A stretch of DNA of 64,000 nt from Coprinellus micaceus. Taxonomy: Eukaryota > Basidiomycota > Agaricomycetes > Agaricales > Psathyrellaceae. Where the stretch lies: the NCBI GenBank assembly GCA_951394405.1, contig OX596346.1, forward strand, positions 496,001 to 560,000. The letters are read 5' to 3'. This document shows positions 25,118 through 37,415 of this stretch, piece by piece. Every line of letters begins with the position of its first letter. The first letter of the stretch is position 1. The translations under genes were made by a program, and so were the position numbers. The notes beneath the pieces are model-generated. The model saw only the letters and a program-made list of their open reading frames with translations, made no database searches and had not been told where the DNA came from.

Positions 25118-26997
25118 ATGTCGGAAGACTCAATACAACGGGCTCTGGGCACAGTAGCAGCAGAGAGTATGGAGGAGGTGGGCATCATGGTCTTTTCGAG
25201 CCGATCCACGGCAGTGAATGGATGATGCAGTTTTTCTATAGTGGGCACAACAATATGGAAATGATAACTGAAATCTAACCTTTTCATTGGATTTAGTATC
25301 GGGATATACCTTTTACGTGAGCCACACCCCTAGTTATAGATTGGCCGTAGGCTGATATACCCAAAGCTATACTATATTTTGACGACGATGGGCAAAGAAG
25401 TGAGCATGAAGTCCCGTCGAAAGCTTGTGAAGCTGACCACATACGCCGAAAGGTTTCTCTCATCTTTCCTCAAGCATGGACTAGGGGAAAGCTCCTCTAT
25501 GTAATCATCCGATACGGATTTTTAGTTTCCATCGGCCTTATAATCAGCAGTGAGTCTACCAAACTCTCGTTTGGGGTCGCACCCACTCAAGCCGTCGATA
25601 GCCAGTTACAGGAACCAGCTTGAACTCAGTCCGATGGTGAGCGCATCGTTATTCCGAGGCGATTACTGATACTCAAATCTCTCAGCATTGCAAGGCCTTA
25701 GCCTTTACGTTCAGCAGTGCGTCATGGGTATTTTCGATCGTCCTTTACATCTGATAGCTGTATCCGACAGTCTTTCGTTTCCTCGTGGTGTTGGCATGCC
25801 AGGGTAAGTGTAGAAATCTTGGGCGCCTGGTCATACCTTTATTAATAGCCTAACCGGAAGGCGAACTGGCGCTTTGCCTCGGTGCCTTAAACCTGTCAAA
25901 AAGGCTTTACTCTGCATGGCTACTCGGGATTTGTCTGGTGCGCAAACTTGCGTGCAACGTCTTTTGAATCTCCATTCAGTTTGGTGCAGATTGTTCCTTG
26001 CATCGACATCGTCTTCTCGATAACGGCCAACGTCCAGTATCCTCGTTAGTGCTCCTTTCCTGCGATACCGTTATACGGTCACAGATACGCCCCTGTAGTC
26101 GTGCCGGTGTCGCCTCTCAAACAGCGACTTGGATATCCTTGCTACGTCCCATCAACAGACCAGTGGGACAGAGATACATCTCTATATACTGGTCGGACCC
26201 TCCGATTTTTCCTGGGGATTTTCACGGTGACATGTTTGTAGTGGCACCTTTCGCGCGCCTCGAGTGAAAAAGACGCTGATGAAGTGACGCACAGGGTTAA
26301 TGCTGGAACCAGTCAAGATATTCTTTCGCTACAGGGGGAACAGGGGTCGCCTTCTGCAGGTTATGCGTCGAGACGGCGGCCTATACTGTATTTCCTTGAT
26401 AGGTTGGTGCTCTTGGCGTCTCCTCGAGCGAGTTGCTCATGCTCCGAACGATTTGGACCCCCTTAATAGTTCTCAGATTTGTGTCGGCTGTTACCTTCCA
26501 ACCGCCTTTTACCTTAGTAGGTCGACTCAGGCTCCGGTCAAGGGAAAGGATTGCTGAATTTCGATCGCGCGTTTGTCAGATCGCGCCACCAGAGGTATAC
26601 CCTGCGTCGACGTAGGCATCTCGTTTTCTTTCCCAGGGTCGTAGGGCTAATATGGGGATTGTTACAGGCTATACAATGTGTGAGTGATCCTGTCTGTAGA
26701 AACCAAGAGATCCTGCAACCTCCCGACAGGATAGGCGATATTCTTGTCCCAATCCTTGCTCAACGCCTGATGATCAATATTCGCAACGCCGACTCCATGG
26801 GGTCGCAGCCGTTCGCCTCCAAGCTCCTATTCGCCCCACCGGAGCCTGGTTCCGAGGACCTCCTCGAAGAAGAGCCAGAGTCTGAAGTAGGACCTTGTAA
26901 TCCCCGTGAAGGGGGCTCCGTTTCTGCAATCTCTGAGATGGGAGGTTTGGACGAACGCGGTGTCAACCCTTCCCTTGGTAGGATTCTTGTCCCTTAG
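25118..26997 (+). CDS. DUF6533-like seven-TM protein, array copy 6 (divergent)
   Basis: The most divergent full-length copy. Exon 1 (25118-25177, 60 nt) encodes MSEDSIQRALGTVAAESMEE. The microexon is tttttctata. Exons follow for LYYILTTMGKE, PQAWTRGKL, LALCLGALNLSKRLY, a QRLGYPCYVP loop, GNRGRLLQV with RRDGG, and a last exon with LAQRLMINIRNADSM and a tail ending ILVP at 26997. Differences: the arginine of PQRW is alanine, the sixth exon keeps only a weak remnant (NQLELSPM), and the middle extracellular loop is rewritten. It may be a functionally shifted paralogue or one under relaxed selection. Exon borders in 25600-26300 are less certain. Confidence 0.6.
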
Positions 26998-29373
26998 CCC
27001 ATCTAGATAATAACACTGCAACAGTAGATCACAGCTTAGGTCTTTCTGATTTTAAATCCACGCTGTGTTGTACTTCCGGTGATCAGAGCATTGCGCCGCA
27101 GGTCTCCAGGTACTTTTGTATGGATTCACTTGAGAACCTATTGTAATACATTATCCTCTGCGGGAGCAGCATTCGGTAAATATCCACTCTCAGACTGAAT
27201 CAAAGACACACGGTAAGAGGGACTCCTTTCTTGAATGGACAAGCCGATCGCGAGAGATTCACTGGGCGCTTGTTTTCACGCGATCTTATCTTATCTCTCG
27301 CGATGACTCAGCACAATCTCCGCAGTCCTCGTCATGGCAGACGACGACAACGCGCGGAGGTCTTGCTCCTTTACATCCACGACGCGTCACAATCGCTCTC
27401 AGGAATCGATCTTGCTCTCTTCAAGTGCTCACAAGATTGGGAAAGCCGTACGTGGCGCTGCGAATTCCAGCCACCAGAGTGCCAGAGTCACGCAGGCGAA
27501 TATCGGTCAGCCCCTAAGGTCCCCCTTTCACAGTGGTTCGACGCGGAATATCAAGCATCTGGAGAATCCGAATGTCGTAGGGCAGTGCATTATTCTCCCC
27601 ACCAGTGTGAAACTTGCAGTCAGTATCTGTGGATGTGCTTGCTGCTAAGCGTTCGCCACCGTCGAGTGAGTGTCGCCCCTGTCCACAATCACGTCCCCTT
27701 ACAGCTACACTCCCCGGTCCTATTCCCAGCCATCACTCTCCTAGCTCCATAACTCTATCCTCCAGCCTTAGTTGCTCCACCCCAGCGACTGCCCATTCAA
27801 TTTGCACTATGGTATCGCTCCCCGCCCCCTCCACCATCCACGTCGCGCTACCCTCTCCAGGGGGGGACCCGAATCGTTCCAATTCGGCGCCGGAGGGTCC
27901 TCGAACTCCACACATCGCTACGCCTTCGTTTGCCTTGAATTGATCAGGTTCGACTCAAAGGAAACGGTGTGAGTCAGGTTGATGTGGCTTGCGCTGCCCG
28001 GGCTCATGCTGAACAAGATGTCTGTCAGCGACCGGCCGATGTCATGGTGAAGGAGATGAGTTCGTAGGTCTTATGCATGGTGGGTAAGATGCGGTGTCGG
28101 CCCTGGCTCTCTCCGCTCGACCGATCCCGAGTATGGTTTCAGGTATCGAGGTGCCTATTCATAAATACATAACTCCCAGGAAACCCGACACGAATTCTCG
28201 GCTTGGGCGTGACGAAGGGACCAGGCAATTGGAGCTGCTACAGATGGGCGCGGATGTAGGTCTATCTGGTTTACTCATCCTGCTCTTATCTTACGTAGAG
28301 GTATGGCCGAGAATCTTTTCTTTTCTTCAGGTCCTGATCAGCACTTTTCAGCTCGGTTCCGGGATGATCGAGGCGACCTGTTGCACTGCCTATGCGCAGA
28401 GGAATCACTTGTCGCTGCAAAGAAGATTTCACCGAGACCCTAGGATGGGTTTAGCCCGTTCAGAGCTCGCTGAAGGGGCTCCATTGGACGCCTTACATGC
28501 TTCGGGATATGTCCAGCACGGTCGGCCGTAGCTTGGGACCGCGAGGAGGGAAAGGTTTAGTGGCGACGCCGCTGAATCAGCGCTATGCCGTTGAGCATAG
28601 CTGCCCTTGTAGCCCTGAACGACCCGCAACTCGCAGCACAGCTCTCGACCAACTCGTACTCGATGTCAGTCTATCAGTCCGGCGCTTTGAATTCATCATA
28701 ACACGCTTTCTGGCGTCTCCTCGTGGCAGCGGGGATAGCATCCGAACGTCGGCCCATCTTGATCAAAAGACCTTTGTTTGCAATGATGCTCGCAGCTCGC
28801 CCTTCACTATTCACAGCCTCAACCTTTGACATCAGAGAGTGAGCGCCGTCAAAGATCAAGCTCCTGAGCGGCTTGCGTAAAAGTACGTATGCCGATCCCT
28901 CAATTAGACCCGGAACTGTGGATCTCGCCGGGGTGGTGGGTGACTAACTTCAGGGTACGATAACGAATACCCAGCCTTCTCCGCTGTTAACGCAAGCCAT
29001 GTGAAGGAGAATCTCGACACCCCGGCCACCACCAAGTACTTTGCCTCGCGCCTAAGAACTAGAGCATTGTCACCCATGCTCCCAACCCAATCGACGCGAA
29101 AGGTAAGTGACTGTCTCTCTAGAAACGACTCAAATCTCATCCCATCCATTTACAGTGCCTCGATGAATTGTTTCAGACGTTGCATAGATACGGACATCAC
29201 TGGACCGCGGACATGCAGAGTTTACGTTGAGACGATCCTCGATGCCAAGTCTTTTCCGGCGCTTTCGATACACTGTGTTAAAGGAGGCACGACTTGCAGT
29301 CACAAGCATTCTTTAAATTCTCCATTCCCAAATCCTCCACTACCCTCAGAGTTCAACTGACGGCGAACTTAGG
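26998..29373. other. Gap with GATA block E and unassigned frames
   Basis: 2.4 kb. Block E lies at 27264-27316. Directly after it an ATG-started frame of 104 codons (27334-27648) starts MADDDNARRSCSF; it has no recognised domain and is not supported as a gene. Sequence at 27700-27950 is C-rich. The rest shows nothing recognisable. Confidence 0.45.
27264..27316 (+). repeat. Double GATA + TGACTCA block, copy E
   Basis: gggcgcttgttttc, then gatcttatcttatctctcg, then cgatgactcagcac. It matches copy D almost base for base in the bZIP part and lies 270 bp past the stop of copy 6. Confidence 0.7.
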
Positions 29374-31271
29374 ATGGCCCTATCTCCGGAGGAAATTCAG
29401 GCTCTCACGGACGCCGTATCTCAATGGCGGCTGCAAGAGGTGGGTCGTGACTAGTTGACCTTCTGTGTTGATACCCTTGAATACTGATGACGAGCTGGTT
29501 TAGGATGTCATGAGTGCGTGTCAATTGAACGAGCGAGTACAGAAGGTTAATTTTCACACCAGTTCCCTTCGATACGTTCTACGTGAGTCAGCATGCCAGG
29601 GCGCCGTCGTGGATTATCACCTCATGACATAGCCGAACTAGATTTACTATGTCCTGACCACCATCCACGAAGATGTAAGTACTCCGACTCCCAGTACTCC
29701 CGGCGTAGGCTGACGAACCTGGGGGGAAGGTCTCCATCATCTTCCCCCAAAGGTGGAACCGGGGCAAGATGCTGTACCTTTTCATTCGATACGGGTTTGC
29801 AGCCTTCATTGCTCTACAACTTACCAGTAAGTCTGCGGTCCATCACCTCGACGGTTTATGATGCAGAATCGATGACCTGGCCGTTCAGGCGACTACCGGA
29901 ATTACTTCATTATAAGCCCAATGGTACGTATGCACTTTTGTTTCCCTACATATTCTTCCCTCATGTCTTGCGCCCCCAGACTTGCAAAGTCTTGATGGTC
30001 ATCTATGATGGTGCGTCGTGCGCTGGAATCAAATAAGAGAGGATTCCGTGCTAACGATTTGCCTCAGCCATTCGTTGGCTTGTCCTCTTGGCGTGTGACG
30101 GTAAGCCGTGGATAGCGAATACTTTCCGGGACGACCGCTAACCCGAACACGATAGCCTCGTTGGGCCTCTGTCTCAGCGCCCTGCTCCAAGTGAGAAGGT
30201 TGTACCTCGTCCTGTTGGTTTTTCTATGTGTCGTGAGTAACTTCGCAGAGGTACCCAGAGGTCCTTCGCTGACGATTTCAAAGGCCGTTCCCTTCGCGTC
30301 CTTTATCTTTGCGATGACCTCTGACATCCAGTATCCTGGTGAGTGGGACTTCCACACCCAAAACCCGTCTTCTTATGCTGGCGATCTGATCTCCCAAGCC
30401 GAACCGATATCGTCACTGGACGAGGAGCTCGGATATCCATGCTACGCCCCTTCAACGGAGGATTGGGGCGCAGTTACAATCATTTATGTCGGTCAAGATA
30501 TCCGAGCATATATCAATCTGGCCATAACTATGCGTTCGTCTTTTCCTTCACATTCCGGACCGTCGATGGGCTAAGCTCCGCCCGCAGTGTTAGTTATAAT
30601 CGGCATAGTAGCCCTCGTTGTGCAGTACAAGGGTCAAAATGGCCAGCTGATTCGGATTATCACCCGCGACGGTGGTCTTTACTATCTTTCAATCTTAGGT
30701 ATGTGTGTCTGTGGAGGCCATGGCTCCTCGCTAAGCAGCCAAACTCACTGGTTGTAGCGCTCAGACTAGTTACCTCGATCATATATACACCGGCCTTCGT
30801 CTCAGTACGTCCACTTCCCCCAATCTCGTATCGACGCACCTCTCTGACGCTCACAAACTCTTCGGACTCCAGCTCGACACGTTGAATGGCAACCCCGCGT
30901 ACATGTGAGTGTCGCATGCCCCGCTCAGAGCTCTTTGACTGACATGGCGGGCGATTCAGGCTCTTTTACATGTAAGCGAACTCGCGACACCCACTTGAAA
31001 AGTCTTGTAATAACACTTCACTAGGACGAACGACGTCATCAGGCCCATTCTCGCACAGCGGCTCATGATAAACATGCGCAAAGTGGACTATATGGGCTCG
31101 CAACCTTTCGCATCAAAACTTCTTTTCGCCCCTCCGCAGTCTGACTCGGAAGACGATCTCGATGATGACCTGGATGGCTCACTAGAGATGTCGGAAGACT
31201 CGTCTGGCCTTCGTCACCCCAGCATCACGGGTACGACCTCAGCGGTGGGTGCGTCCGGGAACAGTGCCTAA
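29374..31271 (+). CDS. DUF6533-like seven-TM protein, array copy 7 (reference copy)
   Basis: The cleanest member. Sixteen exons with GT/AG borders, all in frame, give about 350 residues: exon 1 29374-29439 (MALSPEEIQALTDAVSQW), microexon 29514-29523, then IYYVLTTIHED, PQRWNRGKM, SDYRNYFIISPM, TCKVLMVIYD, AIRWLVLLACD, LGLCLSALLQVRRLY, AVPFASFIFAMTS, the EELGYPCYAP loop with GQDIRAYINLA, GQNGQLIRI with TRDGG, ALRLVTSIIYTP, LDTLNGNPAYM, a 12-nt exon (LFYM), and a last exon with LAQRLMINMRKVDYM, ASKLLFAPP and an Asp/Glu-rich tail. GATA block E lies 2 kb upstream and block F 0.5 kb downstream. I judge this copy functional. Confidence 0.8.
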
Positions 31272-33047
31272 TGCACAAGGCGTGTGAGCGACGACTTCCT
31301 GAACGCTTGGGCGTATTTTATACATAATGCTAGCTCCATCCTCATGACAGGGTTGTGCTTCCCATTATATCACGGCCTAGTAGCTCCAAGGTCGCTCGCC
31401 GCCCAGGCCTGAGCCTTTCGACAGACTTGGTGCTGGGCTGTTACACTGATTAAAATTATTGATATGTCACATAGACCAATATCGTGTAATGAAACGTTCA
31501 ACCTCACTGTCATCTAGATGGACTTCCAAGACCCACGTTCCATCGTTGGCGGGTACCAACGGGCATCTCCTACATTTGCTAGGCTTCCGCAAGAGGCTCA
31601 CCCCGTCTGCGCCGACGCCTATAGGGCTTCACGCCCTATCCTCGGGTAGAAGCAGACGAAATGCACTAGATCGCAATGCTCCATGCGCGTGAGCTTACTC
31701 ACATCCTGCACAGTACACGCAGTGCCCGGCTCAAGGCATTTGGGCGCTTAATCGACAATCTTATCTTATCAATACCCTTAGGAACCATCGAGCAGCCTTC
31801 CTCGGCCGCGTGCTAACGCTCTGCCTAGACACACGCATCCCTGCATCCTTGCTTTCTCTGGGATTCTTCCCCAGGAACGGCGCAGACTTGATTGTTCCAG
31901 GCGCCGTACCCGACATCGCATTGGCGATATCTCCCTCAGGCTCCGCCGGGTCGCTCCAAGAAGAACAAGCATGATCCATCCTCCATCTCACTCCGGAAGG
32001 AATTAGAGGCAAGTAGAGGTCTGCGCAGCCCTGGCACACGAGTTTCTAGCCTCATGCAGAGCTGGACCGTCGCCATACCAGTCATCAATACAGGCACGCT
32101 CCCTCTGAGGAGGCATTCGCGCTCGAGACCTTTACTTTGCCAAGATCAGAACTCAATTCAATCGATTTCTGCCTTTGCACAGCGTTTGAGGAAGGCTGTC
32201 ATACTGACTGGGCTGTCACTATCCGTACCTGTTGCATTTTAATCAGGTGCCAATGCCACTCATAGACTTCACGCATCGAATACAAATCTTTGGAGCCCCT
32301 CGGCGATCGCCGAGAACCGAGTCGTTACTGACAACCCAGGCATTCTCTTTGAGCCACTTTTGATGCGACTCACGGTCCCCTGCTCTGGCACGGGCGCATC
32401 TTTGCCACGTAAACTGTGTCGCGGTCATGATTTTCTCCCGTCCATAAGGTGCCAAGTTTAGATTCGTTGCTCCGACGTTGATTCCCCTTGATTCTGTGTT
32501 TGTGACGAGCGCTGATCATCACTCCCTTAGGAATTGGTTTGCACTCGCCTCATCGTTCGTTGGGCAACAGCTGGCCAGCGCTATCCCCACTACTTTAAGC
32601 GCACATATACGGGATTGATAGACAGCCACGCGCCTGGCCCTGCAATGTGGGTCAATGCATGATGGGTGTCTCCAGGTATGCTCCTGGAATGAACTTGTTG
32701 CAGGCACGCCGACCAAGCGCCCCAAGCTAGCCTTTCAGATTGACACCCCAAACTCATGGATATCATTTCCTGACCGCTGCTACAAATGTAAATGCAACTC
32801 CCCAAGACATATCAGATCTTCTTATTGGATCGCTTCAAATGGATATCATCACATTGGATGAATGCACATGGTCTGGCCGCCCGCTTAAACATACTGATTT
32901 CAGATGACATCTGACGGGTCAGCGGCACGGGCGCTTAGATATGCTGGGTAGAAAAAGGGACCTCCCCGTTCTCACAAACCCCCCATTCGACTCTTCTTCC
33001 TTCCCCTCACTCCCCAACTTGAGACTCGCTCAACGGAGTACCTTGAG
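31272..33047. other. Gap without supported genes
   Basis: 1.8 kb between copies 7 and 8. Partial GATA block F lies at 31741-31777. A cacgggcgcttagat motif (32926-32940) sits 110 bp before the start of copy 8. Open frames of 65-115 codons on both strands show no motif. Confidence 0.45.
31741..31777 (+). repeat. Double GATA block, copy F (partial)
   Basis: tgggcgcttaatcg then caatcttatcttatcaat. The TGACTCA part is missing, so it is a shortened copy. Confidence 0.6.
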
Positions 33048-36000
33048 ATGCCGCCGTCACCCGAGGAAATTCAAGCACTCACAGATGCAGTGTCCGAGTG
33101 GCGAATGCAGGAGGTGGGTCTCCCTATCTTCTGCGGGAGAATCCAAGGAAAATGTGCTAATGAACGCTGGTAGTATATCATGAGTGTGTAACGGTAAATG
33201 CAGTCGTAGGGTTGAATTAACCTTGGACTAGTATCCTTCTATGTCTTCTACGTAAGTCTTCTCCGTCGATTGGGGGTATGAAACCGCAGCTAAGCCCTTG
33301 TTTTCCCACAGGTGTATTACACCATGACGACAATGGATCGAGAGGTTGGCATCTCCCGCCTTATTCGAGTGCTAGGCGTAACTCATATGCCGTTCCCCGG
33401 CGCGCTCCTCTCAGGCGTCCATTATTGCCCCTCAGAAGTGGAACCGGGGGAAAGCGCTCTACATGATCATCCGTTACGGAACCGTCGTCTATATCGCTCT
33501 TCATCTTAGTAGTGAGTAGGGCCCCCTTTCTCGTTGCCTTCCTTTCGTTCGTGTCAGTCTGAATATTGCGTCCTAGGGGACTACCGAAACCATTATTCAA
33601 TTGATCCGGCAGTGAGTGTGGGCTCATTTCGACCCTTCCTGTACTCTTACTGAAGGCATGTCAGACTTGCAAGGCTCTGTTACTTACACACGTAGGTCAG
33701 TCGAAACACGCAGGCTCTCCAAGGACAGACACTCACATCGCTTGACTCAGTGATCTATTGGATCAGCTTGCTGGCATGCGATGGTGAGCTTCCCCACCTT
33801 GCTGATGCTTAAAACCGCTGGTAACCGATCTCGCACGGCTCGCTCGATTTAGTATCATTGGGGCTTTGTCTAGGGGCGCTACTTCAAGCCAGAAAGCTGT
33901 ATGTCGGAGCGCTCGTAGTGTTAAGTGTGGTACGTCCACCTCACATTGTCATTTCGCTCGGACAACGGTCTAACAATTCTCGCCCAAAGGCCATGCCTTT
34001 CATAAGCTCTATCCTGCTAATCATGGGGAACGCCCAGTACCCCGGTGAGCACTCTATGGAAACATATTCGCTCCGTTTAGCTTACGTACGCACTTTGAAA
34101 GCCGAACCGGTCGCCGAACTGGACGAGGCACTTGGATACGCCTGCTACGTTCCATTTACCAGTGAACAACTGGGTGGCGCAGCCGTCATATATGCTGGCC
34201 TCGAAGTTCGCACATACATCAATCTCGCAGTAACCGCACGTTCGTCCTCTGAATTTTCGCTCGATTCTGTGGACGGGCTAACTCAGTTCTACCACGATAG
34301 TACTGGTCGTAGTTGCCATCTCCACCCTCATTTTGAGATATAAGGGCCAGAACGGCCGGCTCATCCAGGTCTTGCGTCGCGATGGCGGTCTTTACTACCT
34401 CTCCCTACTTGGTAAGCCGTTGCGTCATGTCCCAGGGTGTGGTTTGACGTCCAACCCCAACACGAGCAGCTACTAGGCTTGCTAATGCGATACTCAGCAC
34501 ACCAGCCATCATCCCGGTATGTTCCAAATGTGGCCTGACACCATCACTGGCTGCACCCCAGGGCTATCACCTTCCCAGGCAATTAGCTGGCTATAGGGGG
34601 GGGGCTGACGCCAGCTAATTTTGCTGGGAAAGCCTTTTGGCCTTACACTGGCAAAAGCGTTTCTGTGAGTTACCGTTTCGGGTATAAACAAACGCCCTGC
34701 GCGGCCAAGGCCCACAGGCGGCTATGCGAGCGGGGGTTGTCACCGTCCCGCGCCCATCACTGTGCCCGGCAACGTCCGCCAAACGTCAGCGCGCATCCAA
34801 ATCGGGGTTGCCATCAGGCCGACATGCGCGCTCGCTGTCTCGCACAGCGAGCGAGCCCGTTTCTGCACCTCGGTAAGGGGTGGTCCTTTGGGCTCAAACT
34901 TTTGATAGTGTGTGTATGTAGCTATAAAATATTTATTCAATTCAATATGGCGGCGTATCTCGGTCTGTGAACCGTGATATTGCCCCCCTTGCCTTCCCAT
35001 GAACCTTCCGGGCGTAGGGCAGTAGATGGTGGCACGTTCTTTGGACCGGAAACCAGTACAGATAAGGGGACATGGTACAGAAGCATTATCCTAGGTAGAT
35101 CAGCTCTCTAAACAGCCATCGCTTGCGTTGATCTCCGCCGGCAACCTTATCTTAGGCGCCTATATTTTCATGGATGAAAGTGCGATATCCACGAAAGGGG
35201 CACCATTTTCAACTGATAAACATGCACGACGCCGTGTAAATGCCCTACGGCTGCCTTCAGAGCCATTTCGTTCCCTACTGGTGTCATGGGCTTGGTACAG
35301 GAGCGAGGATACCATTCCTGCCAGGTAAATAGTTGCTCTCGCTTTCGCATGTTTCCCTGTCAAATTATCGATACCAGACCCATGGTTTTCGGTTACCCAC
35401 TATCCCCAACATAAATTCCAGAGTGAGTAAGGTGGTCTGAATCGCACCATTTCACTGGGGGGGGGCATCATGTAAGATACCTGTCTCCGATCAGCACTCA
35501 GCGCATGGAGTTTGGTTTAACGGCCGGATAAATGTCACAGTGACGTATAACGGCGAAGGAGGATATACGGCGCAGTATATTGAAGGCCCGAAGAAAATCG
35601 GAGCATAGGATAAAAAGATATGGTGAAATACCTGTGCGGGACTACTTCAAGTCAGACTTTGATATGGTGATCTTGTTCTTCGCATCAACTTAAGAGGTCC
35701 TCCACGACATATTTGCCCCCATCTAAACGAATTCTTGGTCTTTTCACAAACGGACTTTTGATTTCTACACCTAGCTATTAAGGCTTTATTTTATGTGTAT
35801 ATTAATTGGTGGTGGCGATACTGGTAGGTGTATAATCTGGGAGAGTACTTAAAATAAGCGCCCTAAATGGCGGGCTACATAGGACATGCATTAAGGGTGG
35901 CGGGACAGTGAGCAAGGTTGAGAAGCGTTTGAAACGGTGGGGAGAGCTCCTAGGCGCAGCGAAATTGCTTAGCGCCGTCGTAAACGAAGGTTGGTGGGTG

Positions 36001-37211
36001 TGTCTTCTCTTGGGTATGAGTCATGCTATAGTGGTGGTGAAGGACCATATTTCGGACGTCTCTTATTCTAAAGGCCAATCCTATCGATCTTACTTACAGT
36101 ATCTATTTACCTGGGCAGGCGATCTTGGTAAACATGCCCCAGAATGCCTCCCGAGCTCATGCTTCCACATTATTTTGTGGCCCAGGAGGGTATGAAGTGC
36201 ATAGGGAGAGGGGGGGCTAATGCGATAAAAGGCGCATGCAATACGGCATACGAGCATATAAAATATGTTCTACTGCTGTCTAGAAGTACCTCTTATGTTC
36301 CATTCCCCCAGATACAGCTCACCATGAGACATTATCCCGTTCCACCCAATGCATGCGCATTTTTCAGTCCGACAGGCAAGGGGAAGCCTCAGCTTCATGG
36401 GAATGGAATTCTACGTATTGTGTGTATACTGTCCTCAAATTCCAAGCCCAAAGGACCACCCCTTACCGAGGTGCAGAAACGGGCTCGCTCGCTGTGCGAG
36501 ACAGCGAGCGCGCATGTCGGCCTGATGGCAACCCCGATTTGGATGCGCGCTGACGTTTGGCGGACGTTGCCGGGCACAGTGATGGGCGCGGGACGGTGAC
36601 AACCCCCGCTCGCATAGCCGCCTGTGGGCCTTGGCCGCGCAGGGCGTTTGTTTATACCCGAAACGGTAACTCACAGAAACGCTTTTGCCAGTGTAAGGCC
36701 AAAAGGCTTTCCCAGCAAAATTAGCTGGCGTCAGCCCCCCCCCTATAGCCAGCTAATTGCCTGGGAAGGTGATAGCCCTGGGGTGACTGGCTGACTGGGA
36801 AATTAGGGCAGCGCCCTACTGGGAAACCCAGGTTATATGTACGTACTTCTCTTGGCATAAGCTAGGCACGACAACTTACTTTGACGGCCTTCTCAGACTC
36901 GTCTCCATGTACGTGACGTGTTGGAACCTCATCCCTTGGATTGGAACTTTGATGTTTATCATCCACACAGGGCAAACGACATTGCCATCCCGATATTTGC
37001 ACAACGGCTGATGGCCAACATGCGCAAGGTCGACTACATGGGATCAGAGCCCTTCGCGTCGAAGCTGCTATTCGCCCCTCCCATCTCTGGATCGGAAGAT
37101 GATTTCGACGACGAACTGCAGCGTTCCCCGGAGACGTTCTCCGACCCGTCTAGTTTCCGCCATCCTGAAGGCGGTGACTTTGGTGGTTGCAAAGGAGATG
37201 TCGAAGCATAA
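33048..37211 (+). CDS. DUF6533-like seven-TM protein, array copy 8, with a transposon in an intron
   Basis: Exon 1 is 33048-33113 (MPPSPEEIQALTDAVSEW), microexon tatatcatga. Exons follow for VYYTMTTMDRE, PQKWNRGKA, LGLCLGALLQARKLY, the EALGYACYVP loop, GQNGRLIQV with RRDGG, and LANAILSTPAIIP. The donor at 34517 then opens an intron running to an acceptor at 36806 (2290 bp). Removing the 2232-bp element and one 8-bp target copy leaves a normal 50-bp intron. After it come GSALLGNPGYM and a last exon with FAQRLMANMRKVDYM and an acidic tail ending VEA. Coding sequence is undamaged, so the gene works only if this very long fungal intron is still spliced. The donor after the MDRE exon (gttggc) is weak. 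Confidence 0.7.
34546..34553. repeat. Target-site duplication, left copy
   Basis: actggctg directly before the element; identical to 36786-36793. Confidence 0.9.
34554..34894. repeat. Terminal inverted repeat, left (341 bp)
   Basis: Pairs with 36445-36785. It contains its own smaller hairpins: aattagctgg...ccagctaatt around a run of nine G (about 34581-34620), and cgctcgctg...cagcgagcg (about 34829-34854). Such sub-terminal palindromes are common transposase-binding regions. Confidence 0.9.
36445..36785. repeat. Terminal inverted repeat, right (341 bp)
   Basis: Reverse complement of 34554-34894. Even the nine-G run is matched by nine C. Similarity ends sharply at 36445. Confidence 0.9.
36786..36793. 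repeat. Target-site duplication, right copy
   Basis: actggctg directly after the element; identical to 34546-34553. Confidence 0.9.
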
Positions 37212-37415
37212 CTGTATCAGATAAAGTTCACCTTGGTTCAACATGAGAGCCCGCCAACCGCCGAACAGACCTCGTAGATCCAGAATCCATCCAATTAGCA
37301 CAACTCATATGTATCCATCCCTCCCAAAAGGCGTACCGAGCCTCCGAGCTCCAAAAAAACAGCACATTCTGCCCCTCCCCTCCCCATCTCTGTTGTGACG
37401 GCATCCAAAGTTCGA

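Larger units (their letters stand above)
34554..36785. mobile_element. Non-autonomous TIR DNA transposon, 2232 bp
   Basis: Two inverted ends of 341 bp (34554-34894 and 36445-36785) that match throughout as read by eye, beginning caccccaggg and flanked by a perfect 8-bp direct duplication actggctg. An 8-bp duplication fits hAT-type transposases (also P and Merlin elements). Long inverted ends are less usual for hAT, so the superfamily is left open. The 1550-bp interior is A/T-richer than its surroundings, has no frame resembling a transposase, and would need a transposase supplied elsewhere. The nearly identical ends and intact duplication point to a recent insertion. Confidence 0.9.

Noticed and set aside
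27334..27648. 104-codon ATG frame right after GATA block E
   Set aside because: No counterpart after the other GATA blocks and no recognisable domain.
34665..36674. Identical 70-80-codon frames in the two transposon ends, and a 151-codon frame at 36144-36599
   Set aside because: They are mirror images produced by the inverted repeats and have no homology to transposases.
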